This document shows, piece by piece, positions 14,284-20,411 of a stretch of 20,411 nucleotides of DNA. The position numbers were made by a program, and so were the translations under genes. Below the pieces are notes generated by a model that worked only from the letters and a program-made list of their open reading frames with translations, was not told the DNA's origin and ran no database searches. Source of the DNA: CAZXNF01 sp050741255 (GTDB taxonomy: Bacteria > Pseudomonadota > Gammaproteobacteria > Burkholderiales > SG8-41); the NCBI GenBank assembly GCA_050741255.1, contig JBOIEQ010000071.1:1-20411 (forward strand), written 5' to 3'. Every line of letters begins with the position of its first letter. Position 1 is the stretch's first letter.

Positions 14284-15198
14284 ATGCTGTTCGACACGCC
14301 CAAGATCATCGACACCGAAGTCTTCACGGTGCTGCCCGAGCAGTACCGGAAGAAGACGGTCACCGCGTGGTCGCGCGCCAACCGGGGCGGGGCGGCGGTG
14401 GACTCCTTCCTCGAAGGCCCGTCCTTCGACCGCGACGGCAACCTCTACGTCACCGACATCCCGCACGGGCGCATCTTCCGCATCTCGCCCAACGGGGAGT
14501 GGGAACCCGTCGCCGAATACGACGGCGAGCCGAACGGCCTGAAGATCCACAAGGACGGCCGCATTTTCATCACCGATTACCGCAACGGCCTGCTGACACT
14601 CGATCCGGCCAAGGGCAAGGCGAAGGCCGTCCTCGCGCGGCGCAATTCCGAAAGCTTCAAAGGCCTGAACGATCTGTTCTTCGCCACCAACGGCGATCTC
14701 TACTTCACGGACCAGGGCCAGACCGGCATGCACGATCCCACCGGCCGCGTGTACCGCCAGACGCCGAGCGGCCGGCTCGACTGCCTGCTCGACAATGTGC
14801 CGAGTCCCAACGGCCTCGTGCTCTCGCCGGAGGAGAACGTGCTGTTCGTGGCCGCCACCCGCGACAACGCCATCTGGCGCGGGCCGCTGATGCCGGACCG
14901 CTCGCTGTCCAAGGTCGGCGTGTTCCAGCGCCTGTTCGGCATGAGCGGGCCGGACGGCCTCGCCATGGACGACGACGGCAACCTGTACGTCGCGCATGCG
15001 TCGATGGGCTGCGTGTGGGTGTTCGACCGGCGCGGCATCCCCATCCTGCGCGTGCAGTCCTGCAAGGGCGATTTCATCACCAACATGGCGTTCGGCTGGC
15101 CCGACCGGCGCACGCTCTACATGACCGAATCCTCGACCGGCAGCGTGCTGATGGCGCGCATGCCGATCTCTGGACGGATCATGTACTCGCACACATGA
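14284..15198 (+). CDS. SMP-30/gluconolactonase/LRE-like beta-propeller protein
   Basis: 304 residues; AGAGGAAG seven bases before the ATG. Six-bladed beta-propeller family that hydrolyses sugar-acid or other lactones in a metal-dependent manner. The metal ligands can be placed as E44 (FLEGPSFD), N176 (PSPNGLVLS) and D224 (GPDGLAMD), with N129 (KGLNDLFF) as the usual substrate-contacting Asn. Repeated DGNLYVTD, DGRIFITD and DGNLYVAH blade motifs are clear. There is no signal peptide, so it is cytoplasmic. It sits 30 bases after the AtuA gene and 17 before the dehydrogenase gene. A lactonase step before or after the Ldh2-type dehydrogenase is plausible; the lactone is unknown. Confidence 0.9.
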   Translation: MLFDTPKIIDTEVFTVLPEQYRKKTVTAWSRANRGGAAVDSFLEGPSFDRDGNLYVTDIPHGRIFRISPNGEWEPVAEYDGEPNGLKIHKDGRIFITDYRNGLLTLDPAKGKAKAVLARRNSESFKGLNDLFFATNGDLYFTDQGQTGMHDPTGRVYRQTPSGRLDCLLDNVPSPNGLVLSPEENVLFVAATRDNAIWRGPLMPDRSLSKVGVFQRLFGMSGPDGLAMDDDGNLYVAHASMGCVWVFDRRGIPILRVQSCKGDFITNMAFGWPDRRTLYMTESSTGSVLMARMPISGRIMYSHT

Positions 15199-15201
15199 AA
15201 C

Positions 15202-15229
15202 GTGAGGGGTGAGGGGTGAGGCGTGAGGA
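15202..15229 (+). repeat. Four tandem GTGAGGN heptamers overlapping a start codon
   Basis: Units GTGAGGG (15202-15208), GTGAGGG (15209-15215), GTGAGGC (15216-15222) and GTGAGGA (15223-15229). The third unit supplies the GTG start codon of the dehydrogenase gene, and the first two supply a GAGG-type ribosome site. Because seven is not a multiple of three, loss or gain of a unit would move the start and ribosome site relative to the reading frame. Confidence 0.85.
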
Positions 15230-16220
15230 ATTGACCGCGCTCGCGGTCGCGGCGTTATGTAACGCCGGCGCGTCGCAGGCGATGGCCGACAGCACGGCGC
15301 GCTGTCTCGTGGCCGCGGACGCGCAGGGCCTGCCGACGCACGGCGTGGCCCGCATCCCCAACTACTGTGATCACCTCAAATCCGGGCGGGTGCATGGCCG
15401 TGCAATTCCGAGCGTCGTACGCGAGCAGGGCGCGACAGTGCTGGTCGACGCCGCGGACGGCTTGTCCTTTCCCGCCATCGATCTCGCCATCGCGGAAGCC
15501 GTGCAAAGAGCGCGTGTTCACGGCGTCTCTTTCGCGGGCATCCTCAACTCCCACCACAGCGGCGCGCTGGGCATCCTGCTTGAACCGGTGGCCGTCGCGG
15601 GCCTGGTCGGCCTGGCCTTCAGCAACGCTGCCGCCTGCATCGTGCCGGCGGGCGGCGCGCACCCGGTGTTCGGCACCAATCCCGTCGCGGCGATCTTCCC
15701 GCGCAGGAACGGTGATCCGCTGGTCGTCGACCTGTCGCTCACGCAGGTCACGCGCGGCGAGATCATGCTGCGCCAGAAGCGCGGCGAGGCGATCCCCGAA
15801 GGTTGGGGCTGCGACGCGGAAGGCAATCCCACTACCGACGCCGCCAAAATCCTGCTCGGCGGCAGCCTCGCGGCCACCGGGGGCGTGAAGGGCACGATGC
15901 TCGCGCTGGCGGTGGAACTGCTGTGTTGCGCGGTCGCGGGCGGCACGCTCTCGCACCAGATCACGGGGCTCACCGCGAAGGAAGGACCGCCCATTCGCTC
16001 CGGCCAGGCCTTTCTCGTCATCGATCCCGGTGCGCTGGCGGGCAGCGATAGTTATCTCGAACGCGTCGAGACGCTGGTTAACGAAATGCTGAAAGATGAG
16101 GGCGTGCGGCTGCCGGGGGCGCGGCGGCGACAGGCGGCGGACGCGGCGGCGCGAGCCGGCCTGAACATCGATGCGGGACTGCTGGTGGAACTTCAGGCGC
16201 TGGCTGTTCAGTGCGTTTAA
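15216..16220 (+). CDS. Malate/L-lactate dehydrogenase family (Ldh2/YiaK type) oxidoreductase
   Basis: 334 residues. NAD(P)-dependent dehydrogenases of this family reduce 2-oxo acids or cyclic imino acids, or oxidise the matching hydroxy acids (malate, lactate, ureidoglycolate, 2,3-diketogulonate). Seen: REELTALAVAALCNAG (2-17), AADAQGLPTHGVARIPNY (33-50) with catalytic-region H42, NSHHSGALG (111-119), PVFGTNPVAA, VVDLSLTQVTRGEI, PEGWGCDAEGNPTTD and GGVKGTMLALAVELL. The GTG start gives the family N-terminus and lies in a heptamer repeat, unusual for a start site. Last gene of the acid-catabolism run; the SMP-30 neighbour suggests a hydroxy- or sugar-acid substrate, which cannot be specified. 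Confidence 0.9.
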   Translation: MRREELTALAVAALCNAGASQAMADSTARCLVAADAQGLPTHGVARIPNYCDHLKSGRVHGRAIPSVVREQGATVLVDAADGLSFPAIDLAIAEAVQRARVHGVSFAGILNSHHSGALGILLEPVAVAGLVGLAFSNAAACIVPAGGAHPVFGTNPVAAIFPRRNGDPLVVDLSLTQVTRGEIMLRQKRGEAIPEGWGCDAEGNPTTDAAKILLGGSLAATGGVKGTMLALAVELLCCAVAGGTLSHQITGLTAKEGPPIRSGQAFLVIDPGALAGSDSYLERVETLVNEMLKDEGVRLPGARRRQAADAAARAGLNIDAGLLVELQALAVQCV

Positions 16221-16262
16221 ACTCGATCGATCGTCATCCTGTTACGCGCAGGGGAGCACGCG

Positions 16263-16643
16263 ATGCCCTTTCTTGAATCCGTCTGGAAGTGGCTGGGCAG
16301 TTGGTGGCAGTACGTCGACTATTGCCTGGAGAACGGGCTGGCGAACCTTGCGTGCCAGCCGTTCTATTCGAACCTGGCGCTCGGCGTGGCCGGCATCGGT
16401 CTCCTGAGTTTTTTGTGGGTGGTGCGCAAGTGGTGGCGCTACCGCAAGGGCGTGCGCGCCGACTGGCTGCGGGAACTGGACAAGGACGAGCTCGCGGACA
16501 TGGAGACGCAGAACAAGTTCACCTGGGACGGCGACAAGGTGTTCGATGCCACGGACGAGCAGCAGGCGGCCGAGCAGATTCGCCAGACGCTCAGGGAGAA
16601 ATCCGGGCAGGAGCGCTTGAATCCGGCGCCGCCCGGAAAGTAG
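16263..16643 (+). CDS. Unrecognised single-pass membrane protein
   Basis: 126 residues, AGGGGAGC before the ATG. The N-terminal 35 residues are Trp/Tyr-rich (WKWLGSWWQY), followed by one transmembrane segment at about 37-55 (NLALGVAGIGLLSFLWVV), then a basic stop-transfer stretch RKWWRYRKGVR, predicting a cytoplasmic C-terminus. The tail (70-126) is acidic and charged (DKDELADMETQ, DATDEQQAAEQI) and probably partly helical. No family recognised. It lies 42 bases after the dehydrogenase gene and converges with the MFS gene, 17 bases apart. It is probably real given its codon use, ribosome site and topology. Confidence 0.75.
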   Translation: MPFLESVWKWLGSWWQYVDYCLENGLANLACQPFYSNLALGVAGIGLLSFLWVVRKWWRYRKGVRADWLRELDKDELADMETQNKFTWDGDKVFDATDEQQAAEQIRQTLREKSGQERLNPAPPGK

Positions 16644-16660
16644 TCAGCCGCACGCAGGCA

Positions 16661-17863
16661 CTAGGCCGTCGCCAGCCGCGTGAGCGGCTTCTCCCGGATC
16701 GGCATGTTGATCAGCATCGCGAAGATGCCCAGCGCGATCGCGATTCCCCACACCACGTTGTAGTTGCCCGTGCGGTCGTAGAGCAGTCCGCCCAACCAGA
16801 CGCCGAAGAAGCTGCCGATCTGGTGCGAGAAGAACACGAATCCGCCCAGCATCGCGAGGTAGCGCACACCGAACACCACGGCGACGATGCCGTTGGTCAG
16901 CGGGATGGTGGACAGCCACAGCACGCCGATCGCGGACGCGAACAGATAGACGGACATCGGCGAGAGCGGCGCCAGCAGGAAGGCGATGATCACCACGCTG
17001 CGCAGGCCGTAGATACCCGCCAGCAGGTACTTCTTCGGCAGCCGCGCGCCGAGTTGCCCCGCACTCCAGGTGCCGATGATGTTGAAAAGGCCGATCAGCG
17101 CCAGCGCCGTGACCGCGACGTGCGGCGCGAGGCCGTGGTCCTTGAGGTAGGCGGGCAGGTGGATGGCGATGAACACCACCTGGAAGCCGCACACGAAGTA
17201 GCCGGCGGTCAGCAGCCAGAAACTGCCGTTGCGGAAGGCCTCCGCCAGCGCCTGGCGGATGGTCTGGCTGCCGGCGAGGACCGCACGCGGCGGCTCGCGC
17301 AGACCCAGCGCCATGGGCGCCATGATGAGCGCGATCGCGGCGAGTGCGAGCAGCGCGCCCGACCAGCCGAAGCCGCCGATCAGCCATTGTTCGAAGGGCA
17401 CCAGCAGGAACTGCCCGAAGGAGCCGGCGGCGGCGACCATGCCCATCGCCTGCGAGCGCTTGTGCTCGGGGAAGCTGCGGCCTACGACGCCGTAGATCAC
17501 GCTGTAGGTGACGCCGGAGAGCGCGAGTCCGATCAGCAGCCCGCCGGACAGGCTGAGCGTGAGCGGAACCGTGGAGACGGTCATCAGCGCGAGTCCCGCG
17601 GCGTAGAGCAGGGCGCCGCCGACGATGACGCGCGGAGCGCCGTAGCGGTCCGCAAGCCCGCCGGCGAACGGTTGCGCCATGCCCCACAGCAGGTTCTGCA
17701 GGGCGATCGCGAACGAAAAGGCCTGGCGGTTCCAGCCGAGGTCCGCGGACATCGGCTGCAGGAACAGGCCGAAGCCGTGACGCATGCCCATGGCGAGTGT
17801 GACGATCACGCTGCCGCAGACGAGGATGGCGAGCAGCCGGCGCGAATGATCAGTGCCGGTCAC
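16661..17863 (-). CDS. Major facilitator superfamily transporter
   Basis: 400 residues with about 12 hydrophobic segments. It begins with a GTG at 17863; no good Shine-Dalgarno is visible, and an ATG 25 codons in would remove most of helix 1, so GTG is preferred. Family marks: RHGFGLFLQPM after helix 1, LADRYGAPR (the loop 2-3 MFS signature), SFPEHKRSQAMGM in loop 4-5, and a central charged loop near LREPPRA. It resembles the group of MFS carriers that includes monocarboxylate and oxalate/formate-type transporters, so uptake of a carboxylate is likely. It follows the mandelate-racemase-like gene by 169 bases on the same strand and may serve the same substrate. Confidence 0.88.
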   Translation of the reverse strand: MTGTDHSRRLLAILVCGSVIVTLAMGMRHGFGLFLQPMSADLGWNRQAFSFAIALQNLLWGMAQPFAGGLADRYGAPRVIVGGALLYAAGLALMTVSTVPLTLSLSGGLLIGLALSGVTYSVIYGVVGRSFPEHKRSQAMGMVAAAGSFGQFLLVPFEQWLIGGFGWSGALLALAAIALIMAPMALGLREPPRAVLAGSQTIRQALAEAFRNGSFWLLTAGYFVCGFQVVFIAIHLPAYLKDHGLAPHVAVTALALIGLFNIIGTWSAGQLGARLPKKYLLAGIYGLRSVVIIAFLLAPLSPMSVYLFASAIGVLWLSTIPLTNGIVAVVFGVRYLAMLGGFVFFSHQIGSFFGVWLGGLLYDRTGNYNVVWGIAIALGIFAMLINMPIREKPLTRLATA

Positions 17864-17883
17864 TGCGGACTTTCGCTGCGCCG

Positions 17884-17925
17884 GCGGGTTTTCCCGCGCG
17901 GAGAGGCGGGAGATGCGGAGAGGCG
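17884..17925. repeat. Short hairpin and direct repeat in the MFS leader
   Basis: GCGGG-TTTT-CCCGC (17884-17897) is a perfect five-base stem with a four-base loop about 20 bases upstream of the MFS GTG start. Next to it GCGGAGAGGCG occurs twice (17898-17908 and 17915-17925) with a 17-base period. The 169-base gap between the MFS and enolase-superfamily genes holds no other recognisable feature. Confidence 0.4.
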
Positions 17926-18032
17926 AGCCATGGAAGTGCGGATTGTGCGGGGAGATCGCCCGGTGTTCAAACGATGTCTTCGCATGGATCGCATGCCGGT
18001 CGGGAATGCGAGAGTGGGGGCGGTCCTGTCAT

Positions 18033-19127
18033 TTACAGCGCAAATTTCGCGACCGCCTTCTCGTCCCACGCGATGCCCTGGCCCGGGCGGTCGGGGACGA
18101 TGAGATGTCCATCCTTCAATGCGAAGGGCTCGGCCAGGACCGGATTCGCCCAGTCCTGCCATTCCAGCCAGTGCGCGGTATCGGTCACGCGCATGAGATG
18201 CGCGGCGATCTCCGGGTAGAGGTGCGTGGACATTGGAATGCCCGCGGCGCCGGCGATCGCAGCGGCGCGCTGCCAGCCGGTGACGCCGCCGATGCGCATG
18301 AGGTCGGGCATCACATAGTCGCCCGCGCCGGCCAGCACCGCCTGGTACAGCTGGCGGGGGCCGTAGAAGTTCTCGCCGAGTTGGACCGGCGTCTTCAGTT
18401 CGCGCGTCAATTGCGCATAGCCCGGGATGTTGTCGTAGGTGGTCGGCTCTTCGAACCAGTAGAGCCCGCGGTCGTCGAGCGCGTGGCAGCGCGCGAGCGC
18501 GTCGCCCAGCGACAGTCCCTGGTTGAAGTCGCACATGAGCTTGATGTCCGCCCCCGCCGCGTCGCGGACGGCGGCGATCGCGGACAGGTCGTCGGCCAGC
18601 GTGTCGCGGCCCAGTCGGAGCTTGAGGCCGGTGAAGCCGCCTTCCGCTACCAGTGCCGCCGCTTCGGCTGCCAGCGTGCTTAACGGCGTCAACCACAGGC
18701 CGTTGCTGTTGTAGGCGGGGACCGGGCCGAGCGTGCCGCCCAGGAAAACGGCCAGCGGCATGCCGGCGGCCTTGGCGAGTGCATCCCACATCGCCATGTC
18801 GAGGCCGGACACCGCAATCATCGATACGCCTTCGCGGCCGACGAGATGCAGAGAGCCGACCCCGCGGCGGTAGTGGTCCAGGGGCGCCAGCGGCTGGTCC
18901 TTGCCGGCCGCGGCCAGGTCTTCGATCGCGGGGATGATGTAGCGGAACGACTGGCGGAGGTAGGGCTCGAGGTAGCTGTGGCCGACCACGCCCTCGTGGG
19001 TGTAGAGATCGATCAGGATCATCGGCCAGTCGCGGAACAAGCCGACCTTCGACACCACGGGGCGCTTCAGCGGCACCACCACCGGCCGCACGCGCACGCT
19101 CTTGAGGGTGAGACGGACTTGCGCCAT
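18033..19127 (-). CDS. Mandelate racemase/muconate lactonizing enzyme family protein
   Basis: 364 residues. The ATG at 19127 is chosen for AAGGAGG seven bases upstream; an in-frame ATG at 19148 is less likely. Enolase-superfamily enzyme closely related to mandelate racemase: every key residue is offset by +5 from the Pseudomonas enzyme. Metal ligands are D200, E226 and E252 (MR D195, E221, E247); the His-Asp dyad is H302 and D275 (MR H297, D270); E322 corresponds to E317. K169 matches K164, but the S-face base K166 is R171 (KLRLG instead of KTKIG). The tail PMSTHLYPEIAAHL and TAHWLEW also resembles MR. The reaction may therefore be dehydration or epimerisation of another hydroxy acid rather than mandelate racemisation. 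Likely co-transcribed with the dehydrogenase upstream (53-base gap). Confidence 0.92.
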   Translation of the reverse strand: MAQVRLTLKSVRVRPVVVPLKRPVVSKVGLFRDWPMILIDLYTHEGVVGHSYLEPYLRQSFRYIIPAIEDLAAAGKDQPLAPLDHYRRGVGSLHLVGREGVSMIAVSGLDMAMWDALAKAAGMPLAVFLGGTLGPVPAYNSNGLWLTPLSTLAAEAAALVAEGGFTGLKLRLGRDTLADDLSAIAAVRDAAGADIKLMCDFNQGLSLGDALARCHALDDRGLYWFEEPTTYDNIPGYAQLTRELKTPVQLGENFYGPRQLYQAVLAGAGDYVMPDLMRIGGVTGWQRAAAIAGAAGIPMSTHLYPEIAAHLMRVTDTAHWLEWQDWANPVLAEPFALKDGHLIVPDRPGQGIAWDEKAVAKFAL

Positions 19128-19180
19128 CAGGGGCCTCCTTCCGGACATGTCTGATCGCGGGGTGCTTATGTACCGTCCGC

Positions 19181-20233
19181 CTACAGCGCGTCGCAGACCG
19201 CCTCGGTGACGATGGCCGTGTTCGCCTCGCCGCCGAGATCCGGCGTGAGCAGCTTGCGGGCGGTGACTTTCTCCACCGCCGCCATCAGCCGCGCGGCCGG
19301 TTCCTTCTCGCCTAGGTGCTCCAGCATCATCGAGGCCGTCCAGAAGGTCGCCACCGGATTGGCGATGCCTTTGCCCGTGATGTCGAAGGCCGAGCCGTGG
19401 ATGGGCTCGAACATCGACGGGAACGTCCGCTCGGGATTCAGGTTCGCCGTCGGCGCTATGCCGAGGCTGCCCGACAGCGCCGCCGCGAGATCCGACAGGA
19501 TGTCGGCATGCAGGTTGGTGGCGACCACGGTGTCGATTGACCACGGTTTCAGCACCATGTCGGTGGTCATCGCATCCACCAGTACGCGGCGCGTTTCCAC
19601 GTCCGGATAAGCTTTCGCGACTTCGTAGAAGATCTCGTCCCACATCACCATGCCGTGGCGCTGCGCGTTGGACTTGGTGACCAGCGTCAGATGCTTGCGC
19701 GGGCGCTTCTTCGCCAGTTCGAAGGCGAACTTGTGGATGCGGGCGACGCCGTTGCGCGTGAACACGGACGTCTCCGTCGCGACTTCCTCGGGCAGGCCCC
19801 GGTGCACGCGTCCACCGTTGCCGGCGTACTCGCCTTCGGAGTTCTCGCGGATGATGACCCAGTCGATCTTGTCGCCGCCCGCGAGCGGGCTGGTGATGCC
19901 GGGCAGCACCCGCGCGGGGCGCACGTTCGCGTATTGGTCAAAGCCCTGGCAGATCGGCAGGCGCAGGCCCCACAGCGAGATATGATCCGCCACGTCGGGC
20001 GCGCCGACCGCGCCGAAGAAGATCGCGTCGAAGGTCTTCAGCTTTTCCAGGCCGCCTTCGGGGATGTAGTAGCCGTGTTTTTTGTAGTACTCGCTGCTCC
20101 ACGGGAAGTGCTCGACCTTGAGCTTGAATTTGCCGTCGCGCTGGGTCAGGACTTCGAGCGCCTTGAGGCCGGCGGCAATGACTTCGGTGCCGATGCCGTC
20201 GCCGGGGATGGCGGCAATCTTGTATTCGCGCAT
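19181..20233 (-). CDS. Tartrate dehydrogenase / D-malate dehydrogenase (decarboxylating) family
   Basis: 350 residues from ATG 20233 (MREYKIAAIPGDGIGTEV). Member of the isocitrate/isopropylmalate dehydrogenase superfamily that oxidises and often decarboxylates 2-hydroxy acids with NAD and a divalent metal. The blocks FFGAVGAPDVADHISLWGLR, GFDQYANVRPARVLPG, RENSEGEY, SVFTRNGVARI, NLHADILSDLAAALSGSLG and PTANLNPERTFPSMFEPIHG follow the TtuC/DmlA pattern (DHISLWG and FDQY are absent from isopropylmalate dehydrogenase). Exact substrate (tartrate, D-malate, 3-alkylmalate) is not decided by sequence. No clear Shine-Dalgarno precedes the ATG. First gene of a minus-strand group with the mandelate-racemase homologue and MFS carrier, and divergent from tsaB. 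Confidence 0.92.
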   Translation of the reverse strand: MREYKIAAIPGDGIGTEVIAAGLKALEVLTQRDGKFKLKVEHFPWSSEYYKKHGYYIPEGGLEKLKTFDAIFFGAVGAPDVADHISLWGLRLPICQGFDQYANVRPARVLPGITSPLAGGDKIDWVIIRENSEGEYAGNGGRVHRGLPEEVATETSVFTRNGVARIHKFAFELAKKRPRKHLTLVTKSNAQRHGMVMWDEIFYEVAKAYPDVETRRVLVDAMTTDMVLKPWSIDTVVATNLHADILSDLAAALSGSLGIAPTANLNPERTFPSMFEPIHGSAFDITGKGIANPVATFWTASMMLEHLGEKEPAARLMAAVEKVTARKLLTPDLGGEANTAIVTEAVCDAL

Positions 20234-20271
20234 GGAGGAATTCGCTTCGTGTGGAGGAGGAAAAGGCGGGC

Positions 20272-20298
20272 ATTGTAACGCGGGCACTGCGCTAGAAT
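20272..20298. promoter_or_regulatory. Possible overlapping divergent promoters between the TtuC-like gene and tsaB
   Basis: TACAAT on the minus strand (20277-20272) and TAGAAT on the plus strand (20293-20298) each match five of six -10 bases and face away from each other. Each -10 would lie where the other promoter's -35 is expected, and neither has a good -35. If the plus-strand one is used, tsaB would have a leader of only a few bases. Confidence 0.3.
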
Positions 20299-20307
20299 TG
20301 ATGCTCC

Positions 20308-20411
20308 ATGCAGCTCCTCGCCCTTGAAACATCCACGGAGCTCTGTTCCGCCGCGCTGTGGCGGGACGGCGAGGTGCTCGCGCGCGAGGCGCTGGCCGGC
20401 CAGCGCCATTC
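20308..20411 (+). CDS. tsaB: tRNA threonylcarbamoyladenosine biosynthesis protein TsaB, N-terminus only
   Basis: Only the first 34 codons are in the window; the gene runs off the right edge. The start MQLLALETSTELCSAALWRD is the ASKHA-fold N-terminus of TsaB, with the DTST-like motif (ETST) and the C-S-x-A-L strand. TsaB is a non-catalytic partner of TsaD and TsaE in making the universal t6A37 modification of ANN-decoding tRNAs in the cytoplasm. No Shine-Dalgarno is seen before the ATG. It is a housekeeping gene marking the edge of the catabolic region and divergent from the TtuC-like gene. TsaD begins in a similar way, but the short MQLLALETST start without a metal-binding region favours TsaB. 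Confidence 0.85.
   Translation, partial: MQLLALETSTELCSAALWRDGEVLAREALAGQRH

Noticed and set aside
13339..15192. 617-codon minus-strand frame opposite AtuA and SMP-30 genes
   Set aside because: Antisense shadow: no ribosome site, composition rich in His/Arg/Val/Ala as expected for the complement of GC-rich codons, and it covers two clear genes.
16289..18103. 604-codon plus-strand frame across the small membrane protein and the MFS gene
   Set aside because: It runs antisense through the MFS transporter and out of frame through the membrane protein gene; the product is low-complexity and has no domain.
19128..19643. N-terminal extension of the mandelate-racemase-like frame into the upstream gene
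   Set aside because: The extension is out of frame with the TtuC-like gene and has no homology; AAGGAGG and the MR-like N-terminus fix the start at 19127.
1..20411. tRNA, rRNA, CRISPR array, insertion sequence or prophage
   Set aside because: No tRNA-like TTCRA arm with matching acceptor, no regular spaced repeats, no transposase or integrase motif was seen by eye; short tRNA-like or ncRNA genes cannot be fully excluded without a covariance search.

Overview
The window is high-GC, densely coded DNA with G/C-rich third codon positions. The gene content fits a betaproteobacterium (Burkholderiales-like): an OmpR orthologue, a Bug/TctC-type periplasmic receptor, a CaiB/BaiF CoA-transferase, DUF1800/DUF1501 partners, and mandelate-racemase and tartrate/D-malate dehydrogenase relatives. 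A related gammaproteobacterium cannot be excluded, because the GGGATTN intergenic repeat resembles elements I associate with Xanthomonadales. No tRNA, rRNA, CRISPR array, transposase or phage gene was seen. No stretch over 300 bases lacks a gene.

Layout. (1) 1-705, minus: C-terminally cut ompR. (2) 944-2437, plus: three small secreted, highly charged proteins, one with two EF-hands; the first two share a repeat module. They read away from ompR across a 238-base spacer carrying a perfect TGTAAC-N5-GTTACA palindrome. (3) 2443-6161, plus: a possible 55-residue protein, a DUF1800 and a DUF1501 secreted pair separated by a telomere-like inverted heptamer repeat, and dipeptidase E (pepE). (4) 6292-7422, plus: a stand-alone DGQHR (DndB-like) protein. 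(5) 7525-9081, minus: a type II HAD hydrolase and a protein made of two Rid (YjgF) domains fused in frame, with an internal ribosome-binding site at the junction. (6) 9272-16220, plus: an HMG-CoA-lyase-like enzyme, CoA-transferase, TTT-family receptor, DUF4387 protein, AtuA/DUF1446 protein, SMP-30 lactonase-like protein and Ldh2-type dehydrogenase. (7) 16263-16643, plus: an unrecognised single-pass membrane protein. (8) 20233-16661, minus: tartrate/D-malate dehydrogenase, a mandelate-racemase homologue and an MFS transporter. (9) 20308 to the end, plus: the first codons of tsaB.

How the genes may work together. Regions 6 and 8 look like carboxylic-acid catabolism. A periplasmic receptor or MFS carrier takes up an organic acid. 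Lactone hydrolysis (SMP-30), NAD(P)-linked oxidation (Ldh2, TtuC-like) and an enolase-superfamily step process hydroxy acids. CoA transfer followed by retro-Claisen cleavage (CaiB plus HMGL-like) would give small acyl-CoAs. DUF4387 and AtuA are translationally coupled to each other and to the receptor; their reaction is unknown and is the main open question. The two Rid domains and the HAD protein lie divergently next to this cluster.

Intergenic repeats are a second theme. At least four different dispersed-looking elements occur in 20 kb: GGGATTN heptamers, an ATCCCGA stem-loop, GCAGATAMAC decamers in a long inverted repeat, and GTGAGGN heptamers that overlap a start codon.
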